Source: Sodalis glossinidius str. 'morsitans'
Lineage (GTDB): Bacteria; Pseudomonadota; Gammaproteobacteria; Enterobacterales; Enterobacteriaceae
Direction: 5' to 3'
DNA: 64,000 nucleotides
Assembly (NCBI RefSeq): GCF_000010085.1
Contig: NC_007712.1
Location: forward strand, 3,658,001-3,722,000
The notes under the pieces are model-generated. The model saw only the letters and a program-made list of their open reading frames with translations. It ran no database searches and was not told the DNA's origin. This document shows positions 1 through 10,488 of the stretch, piece by piece; the first letter of the stretch is position 1; each line of letters begins with the position of its first letter. The translations under genes and the position numbers were made by a program.

Positions 1-368
1 TTCGCCGGCTCGCCCACTGCGCACAGCGGCGTATGCACTTCACCCGGGAAATACACGACGAAATCTCCCGCCTATAGCACCACCTGTTTTTCCTGCTGGC
101 CCGCCGGCAGCGTGCTATAGCACTGCGCTTCGGTACCGTGCAGCAAAATCTGGATATCAAGATATTTGGCATGATATTCGGCGCGGCGCGCCTGCCGCGG
201 CTCCGTCACATCGTTGGAAACGATGACAAATACTTCATTACCCTCGATATCATGTTTACCCGCCGGCGTCTCATCGTTGACGTGGCGTTTGACGTATTCG
301 ATGGCGGCGCGCAGTTTGTCGGGCAGATACGGAATGAATTCGAGATGATTGACGTTACCGGTGATCAT
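1..368 (-). pseudogene. tabA: TabA/YjgK-like DUF386 family protein, broken, runs off window start
   Basis: The reading starts at ATG 368 (MITGNVNHLEF) and shows the YhcH/YjgK/YiaL signatures GKHDIEGN and RRAEYHAKYLDIQ, closest to E. coli TabA. Two lesions are visible. About 20-25 codons are missing between STLPAG and EKQVVL compared with TabA. An in-frame TAG at 74-72 follows, after which the same frame continues as AGDFVVYFPGEVHTP to the window edge. The family is a cupin-like fold linked to biofilm or sugar-acid metabolism. Its function here is lost unless the stop is read through. Identification is by remembered similarity. Confidence 0.8.
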
Positions 369-551
369 GATATTTCCCTGAAAATGAAAAGTCGTTTTAG
401 TGTAAAGCAAGAAATGGGTGAAAGGTGAGCGCAATTCATCAGTTATTTTACTCCGGCGACAAAACGGCCCCTTCGAGGTCGATGGACATTATTTAGGCTT
501 GAAGTAGAAATTCACCGGCGTATAATGCCGGACAATTTGCCGGGAGGAACC

Positions 552-659
552 ATGCACAGCATCAGCACGTTGGCATATTTTCAGCTGCATACGTTTCACG
601 CTGGCGGCCAATCGCCGCGGCTGCTCCCGTTATATTCTGTTATTATCGCCCCTCAATGA
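552..659 (+). CDS. pyrL: pyrBI leader peptide PyrL (35 aa)
   Basis: ATG 552 is preceded by the ribosome binding site GGGAGGA (543-549) and opens a 35-codon frame ending at TGA 657-659. The stop lies inside the terminator hairpin that directly precedes pyrB. This is the pyrBI attenuator layout known from E. coli: when UTP is low, polymerase pauses, the leader ribosome keeps close behind and stops the terminator from forming. The T-rich stretch at 629-646 could be the UTP-sensing pause zone (inference). The peptide sequence is not conserved with E. coli PyrL; position and architecture carry the call. Confidence 0.75.
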
Positions 660-671
660 GGGGCTTTTTTT
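648..671 (+). terminator. pyrBI attenuator terminator
   Basis: GCCCCTC (648-654), loop AAT, GAGGGGC (658-664), then seven T at 665-671. It overlaps the end of the leader peptide and lies 67 bases before the pyrB start, so leader translation can control read-through. Confidence 0.9.
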
Positions 672-738
672 GCACGCAACCCGGCGTATTCCCACGTCAT
701 TCGGCGGCATGACCGGCGCTCATAAGGAGGAAGGAAAG

Positions 739-1683
739 ATGGTCAATCCCCTTTATCAAAAGCATATCATTTCCATTAACGACCTGAGCCGCGAGGAGCT
801 GGAGATGGTATTAACCTCAGCCGCGGCGCTCAAGGCCCGGCCGCAGCCGGAATTACTCAAACACAAGGTAATCGCCAGCTGTTTTTTCGAGGCATCGACC
901 CGGACCCGCCTGTCGTTTGAAACCGCCATTCACCGTTTGGGAGCCTCGGTGGTGGGTTTCCCCGATGCGGACAATACTTCGTTGGGAAAAAAAGGCGAGA
1001 CTCTGGCCGATACCATCTCGGTGATAAGCACCTATGTCGATGCCATCGTTATGCGTCATTCTCAAGAAGGTGCGGCCCGCCTCGCCACTGAATTTTCCGG
1101 GCAGGTACCGATTCTTAACGCCGGCGATGGCGCTAACCAGCACCCGACACAGACCCTGTTGGATCTGTTCACTATTCAGGAAACCCAGGGCCGCTTGGAT
1201 CACATCAGCGTCGCCATGGTGGGCGATTTGAAATACGGCCGCACCGTACATTCCCTAACGCAGGCGCTGGCCAAATTCGATGGTAACCGCTTCTATTTTA
1301 TCGCCCCGAAGGCGCTGGCGATGCCGGCCCATATCCTGCATATGCTGGAGGAAAAGGGCATCGCGTACAGTCTCCACGCCAGCATTGAAGACGTCATCCC
1401 GGAGCTGGATATCCTCTATATGACCCGGGTGCAAAAAGAGCGGCTGGATCCGTCGGAGTACGCCAACGTAAAAGCGCAATTCGTCCTGCATGCCGGTGAT
1501 TTGCTGCAGGCGCGCGCCAATCTGAAGGTGCTGCATCCGCTGCCGCGGGTCGATGAAATCGCCATTGAAGTGGACCATACGCCCTACGCCTATTATTTCC
1601 AGCAGGCCGGTAACGGCATTTTCGCCCGTCAAGCGCTGCTGGCCGCGGTGCTGGGCCACAATCCGGATCAACCGACGTCGTAA
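739..1683 (+). CDS. pyrB: Aspartate carbamoyltransferase catalytic chain PyrB
   Basis: Catalyses carbamoyl phosphate + L-aspartate to N-carbamoyl-L-aspartate, the committed step of pyrimidine synthesis, in the cytoplasm. At 314 aa it matches the usual 311. The carbamoyl-phosphate site [10 protein letters not shown] lies near residue 55, the 80s loop [11 protein letters not shown] near 85, and [12 protein letters not shown] and HPLPRVDEI are conserved. The start at 739 has AAGGAGGAAGG just upstream and gives MVNPLYQKH, as in other enterobacteria; the longer frame upstream would cross the attenuator. It is the first structural gene of pyrLBI. An unusually long 231-base gap separates it from pyrI. 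No lesion seen. Confidence 0.97.
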
Positions 1684-1715
1684 GGACGCGCTCGGGGAGA
1701 AGGTAGGCCGTTTTT

Positions 1716-1775
1716 GCTCTCGCAGCCTTGCGCCGCCGGCGCTCTGCCTTGTGTGACGGCGCCGCTTGCGAGAGC
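1716..1775. repeat. Inverted repeat in the pyrB-pyrI spacer
   Basis: GCTCTCGCA (1716-1724) pairs with TGCGAGAGC (1767-1775), enclosing a GC-rich segment that can itself fold. The 231-base gap 1684-1914 contains no gene I can support. In E. coli pyrB and pyrI are almost adjacent, so this spacer is extra sequence; a short palindromic insertion is one possibility (inference). Confidence 0.5.
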
Positions 1776-1914
1776 GCGATTGCCGATAGACACCCGGACA
1801 CCATCCGGCTAGCATAGCAGCGCGTACTGCCGTTTCCGCGCCGGGCCAGCGGCCGCGATACTGCGTAAGAGTCGACCGCCTGAACAACAACAGGCCGCAT
1901 GAGGGGAACCACCC

Positions 1915-2379
1915 ATGACGCAAGATAATAAATTACAGGTTGAAGCCATTCGCCGCGGCACGGTCATCGACCATATCCCGGCACAGGTGGGCATGAAACT
2001 GCTCAGCCTGTTTAAACTGACCGCCACCGATGAACGGATCACCATCGGTCTCAATTTGCCCTCCAACCAGCAGGGCAAAAAGGATCTTATCAAGCTGGAA
2101 AATATTTTCCTGACCGAAGAGCAGGCCAATCAGCTGGCCATTTATGCGCCGCACGCCACCGTCAACCGGATTGACAATTACGATGTAGTGCGTAAACAGA
2201 CGCTTTCGCTACCGGAGCGTATCGACGGCGTGCTCACCTGTCCTAACAGTAACTGTATCAGCCGCAGCGAGCCGGTAGCGTCCGGTTTTCGCGTGCAGGT
2301 CCACGGTCAACAGGTGCATTTACAGTGCAAATATTGCGAGAAGGAATTTGAACACCAGGCGGTGGTTCAAAGCGCATGA
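1915..2379 (+). CDS. pyrI: Aspartate carbamoyltransferase regulatory chain PyrI
   Basis: Regulatory subunit that binds CTP/ATP and assembles with PyrB into the allosteric holoenzyme. At 154 aa it is family-typical (E. coli 153). The N-terminus MTQDNKLQVEAI and the nucleotide-binding part GTVIDHIPAQVG are conserved. The four zinc-binding cysteines are present as CPNSNC and CKYC near the C-terminus. The start at 1915 is preceded by GAGGGG. It follows pyrB after a long spacer, and ridA follows closely, as in E. coli. No lesion seen. Confidence 0.97.
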   Translation: MTQDNKLQVEAIRRGTVIDHIPAQVGMKLLSLFKLTATDERITIGLNLPSNQQGKKDLIKLENIFLTEEQANQLAIYAPHATVNRIDNYDVVRKQTLSLPERIDGVLTCPNSNCISRSEPVASGFRVQVHGQQVHLQCKYCEKEFEHQAVVQSA

Positions 2380-2417
2380 CCGCCGTGATTTTGAATATCT
2401 TAACATCAGGAGTAGCC

Positions 2418-2804
2418 ATGACCCGAATTATCAATACGGAAAACGCGCCGGCAGCCATCGGTCCTTATGTACAGGCGGTTGATCTGGGCAATATGATCCT
2501 CACGTCCGGCCAGATCCCGGTATGCCCGAAAAGCGGCCAGGTCGCGGAAGCCATTGCCGATCAGGCGCGCCAATCCCTGGAAAATGTCAAAGCCATCGTC
2601 GAAGCAGCGGGCTTGCAGGTAGCGGATATCGTAAAAACGACGGTGTTTGTCAAAGACCTCAATGATTTCGCAACGGTTAACGCCACCTACGAAGCCTTTT
2701 TTACCGAACACAACGCGCCGTTTCCGGCCCGCTCATGCGTGGAAGTCGCCCGTCTGCCGAAAGATGTGAAAATCGAGATCGAAGCTATCGCCGTGCGCCG
2801 TTAG
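2418..2804 (+). CDS. ridA: RidA/YjgF enamine-imine deaminase
   Basis: 128-aa member of the RidA (YjgF/YER057c/UK114) family, which hydrolyses reactive 2-aminoacrylate and other enamine/imine intermediates released by PLP enzymes. The start at 2418 gives MTRIINTENAPAAIGPY and has AGGAG close upstream; the longer frame from 2376 overlaps the pyrI stop and adds non-conserved residues. The conserved tail signature NAPFPARSCVEVARLP, with the substrate-binding Arg, is present. It lies directly downstream of pyrI, as in E. coli, and is probably co-transcribed. Confidence 0.96.
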   Translation: MTRIINTENAPAAIGPYVQAVDLGNMILTSGQIPVCPKSGQVAEAIADQARQSLENVKAIVEAAGLQVADIVKTTVFVKDLNDFATVNATYEAFFTEHNAPFPARSCVEVARLPKDVKIEIEAIAVRR

Positions 2805-2898
2805 GTAGAGCGCCGGCGGGGCAATTCCTGCCGGCGGCACCGCTCCCTCGACACTATACCCGTTATCACGGCCGCTACGGCCGCCCCCGCCCCGGCGG

Positions 2899-3681
2899 TT
2901 ACATGCGGTGACGACCGCTCTTGCGATAGGCAAGGGGCGTCTGACCCATCATCTTTTTAAAGCAGGTAATGAAATACGGGCTGTCGGCAAAACCGGCCTG
3001 GCGGGAAATCTCCGCCACCGCGCTATCGCTACCGCGTAACAGCTCGCAGGCGCGCTTGACGCGTCTGATTAGTAAGTACTCACGTATTGACCCGCCCGTT
3101 TGCTGACGAAATAGCCGCGATACATAACTGGCAGACAACCCGATGTCGGCTGCCAGCGCCTCCAGCCTGAATTTTTGCGGGTAATGTTCCTCAATCCATT
3201 GCATCACTCTCGCCGCGGCGCTGTTCCACCACCCGTTGGTTTTCCGTTTGCGGCGGCAAAAAAACCATCAGTTGCAGCAGCAGGCAGGCCACCTCTTCAA
3301 GCGGGTGGCAGCAATGAGGAAAAACGGTGTTAAAACGGCTGAAAATGGCGTCAATCGTCGTGGCTCTGTCGCTAAGATCGTATACCGCTGCCGTACGATG
3401 TTATCAAGGTGAATGATGGTGCGCTGGTATAACTCGCGCTGACTTTCTTCTACCAATACCTTGTGCAGTTTGAAGGGCGGAAAAATGAACATCCGCCCCG
3501 GGCGCATAGTATATTGCTGATTATCAATGATAATAACTCCATAGCCGCGCTCAACATACAGTATTTCCAGGCATTGGTGCCAGTGATGATAACGCACGCT
3601 ATTAGCACTGAGCCGGCTAAAAGAAACAATGCGCTCATTCAGTGGGATCAATTCCAAATAGTCGGTGGCATCGGTAGACAT
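2899..3681 (-). pseudogene. AraC-family transcriptional regulator, two frameshifts
   Basis: The reading from ATG 3681 (MSTDATDYLELIPLNERI) is an N-terminal cupin sensing domain (HQCLEILYVERGYG, MFIFPPFKLH). Near 3390 the frame shifts to one reading SDRATTIDAIFSRFNTVF, and near 3230 it shifts again to the frame of the C-terminal double helix-turn-helix (MMQWIEEHYPQKFRLE ... IGLSASYVSRLFRQQTG ... CFKKMMGQTPLAYRK). Both halves are recognisable, so the gene was once complete. It is divergent from the DUF2264-MFS-GH88 cluster and was probably its carbohydrate-responsive activator (inference from context). Confidence 0.8.
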
Positions 3682-3884
3682 GGATGTCAACAGAATGAAA
3701 TTTTTGGCAGTATTTTTATAATTCAGCGCTCTATTCCCCTCTCTCAGCAAACAAAGTTTTAAAAATCCTCCTAATTTGTGAAGTAGGTAACATTTGAGCG
3801 CCAGCGGTCGGGCCGCCCGCATTCATCACGTCATGACCTGACGCAGGAACAGTGACTGAGGCTTCGAGAATCAGGAGGCAAGGT

Positions 3885-5557
3885 ATGTTTTTATCACGGC
3901 TGACCGATGATGCATTAAGCAGCGATAGACAGCTGCTCGTCCAATTTTTACACGCCATGATGGGCGCGCTGGACCGTCAATTTACGCCTGGCGCTAGTGG
4001 TATTCCCTTAGGTAACACCGCCGCCCACTATGCACCTGAGATTGCCGCCATGGAGGGGCTGTCGCGCGTTCTCTGGGGATTATTTCCGCTGCTGGCCGGC
4101 GGTGATGAAAGCCCTTTCAGCGACAACTATTTTGACGCTATCCGTCACGGTACCGATCCGCAACATCCCGGTTACTGGGGCGAGATGCGGCCTTATGATC
4201 AGCGCCTGGTGGAAATGGCGGTTGTATGGCCTTGGGCTGGCGCTGCTGCTCGATGAGGTTCTGCGGCGTTTTAGCCAACGCGAACAGCAAAACCTTTTTC
4301 GCTGGCTGGACCAGATAACTCAGGCGGAATTACCGGACAGCAACTGGAACTATTTTGCCATCATGGTACAGCTCGGTTTCAAACGAGCCGGTTTGCCCTG
4401 GGATCTATAGGTGGTGGCCCGGCATTTTGCCAAGATGGAAGCCTATTATCTCGGCAACGGCTGGTATTCAGACGGCGCCGGGCGGCCTAAAGATTACTAT
4501 ATCTCGATGGCGTTTTACTATTATGGTCTGATTTACGCCACCCTGATGGCGGAGGACGATGCCGCACGCGGGCGGAACGCTTTACCAAAGATTTCATCTA
4601 TATGTTCGCGGCCGACGGCGCGGCGGTACCATTCGGCCGCAGCCTGACTTATCGCTTCGCCGAAGCAGCATTTTGGGGCGCCGCTGCCTTTGCCGGCTTG
4701 AAAACGCTCACGCCGGGCCAGATGAAAGGGCTCATCATGCGTCATTTGCGTTACTGGCTGGCACAGTCGATCTTTGACCGCGATGGCATCCTGACCATCG
4801 GGTATCACTACCCGAACCTTGTCATGGCGGAGGACTACAACTCCCCCGGCTCCCCCTATTGGGCATTCAAACTCTTTTTGGTGCTGGCGTTACCGGCGTC
4901 CTATGCGTTCTGGCAAGCGCCGGAGGAGTCCCTGCCCGCGCTCGCGCGCCAAAGAACGGTGCCCGAGGCCGGGCAAATTCTCCTGCATGACGCCGGGTCC
5001 CGGCACGTGTCTATGCTTACCGCCGGCCAGCTTGAGCTAAATAATTACGTTAACACCGAGGCCAAATACACCAAGTTCGACTATTCCAGCCACTTCGGCT
5101 TTACCGTCGAACGCGGCCGATTTGGTTTAAAACACGCGGCCGGCGCGACTGTCGCGATATGTCGGTAAGCGCAAAAGGCATTTTCTGCCGCTGGACGCCC
5201 TGGCCAGACGTGGAGATTGCCAGTTGGCTTATCCCCCTCGGCCCCTGGCAGGTGCGCATGCAATCTGCGCACCGACGCCGATAACGGTTTCAGCCTCATC
5301 GAGGATATCAGCGCGGGTACGCCACGCCAACCGGATCATGTCACTACACCGCCAAACAGCAGCATCATGTTTGCCGATTGCGCCCTAATCCCCACCCTGA
5401 CGGCCCGCTCGCGCCCGGCGAACATTGGCTTTACTGCGCGGCATACGCCAGTCCGCACTCTCCGCCGCCGCACCAGCCACCCGTGGCAATACGCGGCGAT
5501 GGTTGCCTGCGGCTTATCGACCCGCTCCAGGACCAGATAGTTGTCCTCACCCTTTAA
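3885..5557 (+). pseudogene. DUF2264 domain protein, multiply broken
   Basis: ATG 3885 follows CAGGAGGCAAGGT. The protein opens MFLSRLTDDALSS and carries DUF2264 landmarks such as WNYFAIMVQLGFKRAGLPW, GNGWYSDGAGRPKDYY and AEDYNSPGSPYWAFK. Lesions: frameshift near 4245, TAG at 4408-4410, frameshift near 4580, frameshift near 5155, at least one shift near 5260, and a last shift near 5520 before the probable original stop at 5555-5557. DUF2264 proteins occur in polysaccharide-use clusters with GH88/GH105 hydrolases; the exact reaction is not known to me. First gene of the former AraC-controlled operon. Confidence 0.75.
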
Positions 5558-5593
5558 TGATTTCTTTTTTTGCATCATTCCGAGGCTTCCACG

Positions 5594-6881
5594 ATGTTTA
5601 TTCACTCTGAAAACAGAAGCGGTTATTACAAAATCAGCGCCTTTATTTTTCTCTATTTCTTTACCTGATCCGCCAGTATCGGGCTGTTCGCCATCTGGCT
5701 GGGTCAACAAACCGGCCTGAGCAGCTCCATGATTGGTACCGTTTTTGCCGTCAACGGCGTGTTTGCCGTGCTGTTGAAGCCGGTGTACGGCTATATCATG
5801 GATAAAATCGGCATGAGCAAAGCGCTGCTCTATTTTGTGGTGGCGATGTCCCCGCCCTGATGGCGCCGTTTTTCATCTATGTTTATCAGACGCTGCTGCT
5901 GCGCCATGTGACGGCAAGCATTATCGTCGGCGGTATCTATCTGAGTTTCGCCTGGTATGCCGGCGTGGCGGCCTGTGAGTCTTATGCTGATCGGTTCAGC
6001 CGCCTTAACGGTTTTGAATTCGGCCAAATCCGCATGTGGGGATCGCTGGGCTGGGCGGCGGCCGCGTCCTTCTCCGGCGTGTTATTTAACATCTCGCCCG
6101 CCATCAATTTTCTGCTCGGTAGCGTCGCCTCGCTTATCATGCTGGTAGTGCTGCTCAGCCTTAAAGTCGCCGCGCCCAGCGCCGAAATAAACGCGGTGAT
6201 CGGACGCGAGAAAATCGTCCTGGCCGATGTCGGCCATCTGCTGCGCAACCGTAAATTCTGGGCATTCTGTCTGTATGTGGCGGGCGTGGTGTGGATGATG
6301 TTTATCGCCGAGCAGCAATTTTCACGCTACTTCGTTTCGTTTTTCAGAGACGTACATCAGGGCAACGCGCTCTTCGGCTATCTGAGCACCGTCCAGTCCG
6401 CTACCGAATTTGTCATGATGATGGGCATTCCGCTACTGGTGAACCGAATCGGTGCCAAAACCGGGCTGCTGTTGACCGGTTTGGTGATCGGTCTGCGGCT
6501 GATGGCGTCCGGAGTAACCAGCGATCCGCTGATCATTTCCATCATCAAGCCCCTGTACGGTCTGGAGATGTCACTGCTGTTGATTTCGGTGTTTAAGTAT
6601 ATCGCTGAACATTTCGACCGACGGGTCAACGCCACATGTACCTTCTGGGCTATCAGGCCATGATCTACGTAGGCTCTATCGCCATTGCCTCGCCGGTGGG
6701 TTACCTGTATGAGCGCATCGGCTTTGCCTATACCTATATCTTGATGGGAGGCACGGCGCTAATGTTTACCTTTATCTCGCTGTTTACCTTATCCGCCTGC
6801 CGCCGTCAGCCTCGTCCCGGCACGCCGGCCGAGGTCACGTCGCCCCCTCTTTTACATGACGCCCGTACCGTCAAACATTGA
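5594..6881 (+). pseudogene. MFS oligosaccharide/sugar transporter, broken
   Basis: The reading from ATG 5594 (MFIHSENRSGYYKIS) gives a roughly 430-residue major-facilitator protein of the LacY/nucleoside-symporter-like branch with many hydrophobic segments (SIGLFAIWLGQQTGL, IYLSFAWYAGVAACE, GSLGWAAAASFSGVLF, YQAMIYVGSIAIASPVGYL). Lesions: TGA about 27 codons in, where a Trp codon is likely ancestral; a frameshift near 5855; a frameshift near 6640. Placement between the DUF2264 and GH88 genes suggests import of unsaturated uronate oligosaccharides (inference). Confidence 0.78.
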
Positions 6882-6907
6882 TGCCGTTTTGTCCCAGGGA
6901 GAACACC

Positions 6908-8098
6908 ATGACTATCGCAGTTGTTAAAGAACCCTTACGCGTCTTCGGCGGGTGCCCCCTCGAAGGCCGGCAGTTGTCGAGCGAGCTCATCGAAGCGCAC
7001 CGCCGGACGCTGAGCATCATCGATCTCAATCTCGCCGAGTTTGGCGAGCGGTTTCCGGCCGAAGCCTGTGTTAACGGTTACTATCCGCTTACGGAAAATG
7101 TCGAATGGACCACCAGCTTCTGGACCGGCCAACTTTGGCTGGCCTGGGAATTGAGCGGCAAAGACTCCTACCGGCAAGCGGCCCTGCAGCAGGTGCGCTC
7201 CTTTGGTGTGCGGATTGCCGGTCGCCAGGACACCGACACCCATGATCTGGGCTTTTTATATACGCTTTCCTGCGTCAGCGGCTGGCGCCTGACCGGCAAC
7301 GCCAAGGCGCGCGGCTTCGCGTTGCTCGCGGCACAAGCGCTATTGGAACGGTTTCACGCGCGTGCCGGGATCATCCAAGCCTGGGGAGATTTGACCGACC
7401 CGCAGCAGGCCGGGCGAATGATCATTGATTGCAATATGAATCTGCCCCTGCTCTATTGGGCCAGCGAGCAGACCGGCGATTGCCGCTTCGCCGATGCCGC
7501 CCGTCGTCATGCGTCGCAGGCGGCTCGCTATCTGGTGCGCCCGGACGCGTCTACCTGGCATACGTATTATATGGATGTGGTCAGCGGCGAGCCGCGTTAT
7601 GGCAATACCCAGCAGGGCTATGCCGACGATTCCTGCTGGTCGCGCGGCCAGGCCTGGGGCATTTACGGCCTCCTGCTCAGCTATAACTATACCGGCGACA
7701 GGCAATTTCTGGAACTCTCTCGCCGGCTGGAAAATTATTTCCTCAACCGTCTGCCGGCGGACAGCGTGTGCCATTGGGATCTGGCGTTACTTGGCACGGA
7801 TGCGCTGCGCGATAGCTAGGCGGCGGCGATTGCGGTATGCGGGCTGCTGGAGCTGGTCAAACATTTACCGCTTACCGATCCAGACCGGGAAAACTACCAG
7901 CAGGCGGCGATGGCAATCCTATCTTCATTGAGCCGCCACTATCTGGCCCGACCAGACGAGCCCGGCAATGGCTTGCTCAAGCACTCGGTTTACCATCTCG
8001 CCAGCAACAAAGGAGTGGACGAATGCTGCAGCTGGGGCGATTACTTTTATGTGGAGGCGCTGGTACGAATGAGCCAGCCCTGGCGCGCCTACTGGTAG
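6908..8098 (+). pseudogene. GH88 unsaturated glucuronyl hydrolase, single amber stop
   Basis: About 396 codons from ATG 6908 (MTIAVVKEPLRVF). It resembles glycoside hydrolase family 88, which removes 4,5-unsaturated uronic acids from oligosaccharides made by polysaccharide lyases. The (alpha/alpha)6-barrel signatures WTTSFWTGQLWLAW, DTDTHDLGFLYTLS, IIDCNMNLPLLYWAS and DDSCWSRGQAWGIYG, with the catalytic-type Asp residues, are present. TAG at 7817-7819 interrupts LRDS/AAAIAVCGLLEL; the frame continues unbroken to TAG 8096-8098, ending MSQPWRAYW. That is the only lesion seen. Last recognisable gene of the cluster. Confidence 0.82.
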
Positions 8099-8345
8099 CG
8101 GCGCTTCAGAGGTCCGATGCCCGCCCGGCGTTAACGATCGTTTTTAGAGAGTATCAGCGCCTGCTCGCTTTCTTCACCTGGGCACCCAATGCGCATTTCA
8201 GCCACAGCGTCAATGCCGCCACGCTTTGCTATATGCCCGGCCAGGACACCCCCCGGGCCGTTTGCCCTGGCGATGGGCGTTAGGCGTCAGGCGGCGCGCG
8301 CCTAACGCTCCCCGAACAGCAGCCACGGTTAGCCCCTGAAACAAG
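8099..8345. other. Spacer, no supportable gene
   Basis: About 250 bases between the GH88 and restriction-enzyme pseudogenes. Weak reading frames run through it but none resembles a family I know. It may hold the eroded start of a further cluster gene. Confidence 0.4.
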
Positions 8346-9061
8346 ATGGAGCGGCAGCACGCTCTGCGGTGGTTGAACGCCACATGCGACAATATTAATG
8401 GAAAATCCGTGTTCGCCGAGAAAATAGAACTGATACTTGAACATCTGTGGGCAGAAACTGCCAACTTCACGGCGGTGGAAAGCATGTACGACGAACCGGC
8501 GCTATTCGGGGTGACGGACGGTAAGGCGGTCAGCACTTATTTTGAGCACAAATTCACCTTCCATCTTATGGAACGCTATCGCTTTGGGGCGGGTAATTCG
8601 GCCAACGGCATCGATCTCCTGAGCCTGAACGTCGACATCAAGGTTACGAGTATCCGGCAACCGCAATCCTCCTGCCCCGATAAGTCAGCGCTCCAGAAGA
8701 TATACGGGCTCGGCTATCATCTCATTGTGTTCGTCTATGAGAAAACAGACGATCCTGACGCGCGCACCGGCCGGCTAAATATGCTGCACACGATTTTCGT
8801 CGATAAGCACCGTACCGCTGACTTCCAGATGACACGGGGGCTACGTCAAATTATTGAGAATGACGGCAATGCGGACGATATCGTCGCTTTCATCCAGGAT
8901 AAGAACCTGCCCGTTGACGAAATAGAGGCGCGCAACATCGTGGAAGCGGTACTGCACGAGCCCCCTCTGCAAGGCTATCTCACCATTTCAAACGCGCTGC
9001 AATGGCGGGCCAGATTATCTCACAGGCGGGCGCCGTGGACAGCCTGGAACGGGTGCGCTGA
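8346..9061 (+). pseudogene. Restriction endonuclease-like protein, frameshifted
   Basis: The frame from ATG 8346 includes FEHKFTFHLMERYRFG and GIDLLSLNVDIKVTS, which fits a PD-(D/E)xK nuclease core (D-x7-DIK). Near 9000 the frame breaks: the +1 frame gives MAGQIISQAGAVDSLERVR and a TGA at 9059-9061, a plausible true C-terminus that runs up to the adjacent methylase start. If so, this is a separate endonuclease subunit of about 238 aa followed closely by its methylase, not one long fusion. The catalytic motif reading is inference. Confidence 0.55.
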
Positions 9062-9089
9062 CGATGGCCGGAGAAAGGAGCAAAACGTC

Positions 9090-10488
9090 TTGCAATTTGG
9101 GGATTTTCAAACCTCGCTTGACCTGGCGCGCGACGTTTGTGCCGTTCTAACTCGCCGCGGTATCTCACCGGGGGCGATCGTGGAACCCACTTGCGGTCAG
9201 GGCGCTTTCCTGCAGGCCGCCGCCGAGCATTTCACCGCAGCGCGGCACATGCTGGGCGTGGAGATTAACGCGGCGCACGTAATGGATGCCCGGCTGCGCC
9301 TGAAGAATGCCGCCCGGGTGGAGCAAGACGACTTCTTCAGCGTCGACTGGGACGCTTTGCTGGCTAGCGATCCGGGACCCTAGCTGGTGCTGGGCAACCC
9401 GCCTTGGGTTACCAACGCCGAACTGGGTCTGCTCAAGAGCACCAACCTGCCCACCAAAAGCAATTTCCAGGGCCATAAGGGACTGGAAGCACTTACGGGT
9501 AAGGCGAATTCGATATTTCCGAATGGATGCTGCTTAATCAGCTTGAATGGCTTCGCGAACGTGCCGGCTGGATCGCGATGCTCGTCAAGACGTCGGTAGC
9601 GCGCAAGCTTCTACGCCAGGCGTGGCGGCGGGCTGATCCGGTGGGATGAGCCGCTATCTACAAGATCGACGCCATGCAGCATTTTGGCGCGGCCGTCGAG
9701 GCATGCCTTTTTATTTTGCCGGTAGCCCAAGTGAACCCCTCGCAAGATTGCGATGTATTCGCCAGCCTGCAGGCTGCGGATCCTGAATCCACCATTGGTT
9801 TCCACGACGGTTTCCTGGTATCCAATGTGCAGTCGTACACCCGCACCGCGACCTGATTGCCATCAACGCGCATTACGTCTGGCGCTCGGGGGTAAAGCAC
9901 GATTGCTCAAAAGTAATGGAGCTAGCAATAACGGCTGACGACTGGCTGACCAATGGGCTTGGGGAGCAGATACACCTCGAGCCTGACCTCCTGTTCCCGC
10001 TGCTAAAAAGCTCGGATGTGGCGAAAGGGAGGACGAGAGCGGATCGCTTCATGATTGTCACCCAAAAACAGATCGGGGAAAACACCGCCCTACTTGCCGA
10101 CACCGTGCCGAAAACGTGGCGCTACCTTCTGGATCACGCGGACAGATTCGATGCCCGGTGCAGCGTTATTTATCGGGGCAAGCCACGCTTTTCGGTCTTT
10201 GGCGTCGGTGCCTATACCTTTGCGCCCTGGAAAGTCGCCATCTCCGGTTTCTATAAATCGCTCAATTTCATGAAAGTCGGACCGATGAATAACAAACCTG
10301 TGGTGTTGGACGACACTCTCTATTTCCTGCCTTGCCGTGAGGAAGCGGAGGCGGATTTCATTATGGCCCTGGTGCGCTCATCCGCCTTTACGGCACTTCT
10401 TGGCGCGATGGTCTTCAACGACGAAAAACGGCCCATTACCACCGAGCTGCTAAAACGCGTTAATGACACGCATCGCCCGCCTGGACGG
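9090..10488 (+). pseudogene. N6-adenine DNA methyltransferase, multiply broken
   Basis: The probable start is TTG 9090 (QFGDFQTSLDLARDVC) behind AAAGGAG. Motif I is VEPTCGQGAFLQAA and motif IV is NPPWVTNAEL, the signature of gamma-type N6-adenine methylases. Lesions: TAG at 9381-9383 just before NPPW, a frameshift near 9510 (after which DISEWMLLNQLEWLRERAGW is read), a stop near 9650, and a further shift near 9855 before the target-recognition part (FMIVTQKQIGENTAL, APWKVAISGFYKSL, VFNDEKRPITTELLKRV). The end is fused to an nrdD fragment near 10488; the exact junction is uncertain. Confidence 0.7.

Noticed and set aside
8346..9383. A single 345-aa restriction-methylase fusion (type IIG).
   Set aside because: The +1 frame near 9000 gives a credible C-terminus and stop (TGA 9059-9061), and a ribosome binding site with TTG start follows for the methylase. 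Two genes fit better, though a fusion is not excluded.
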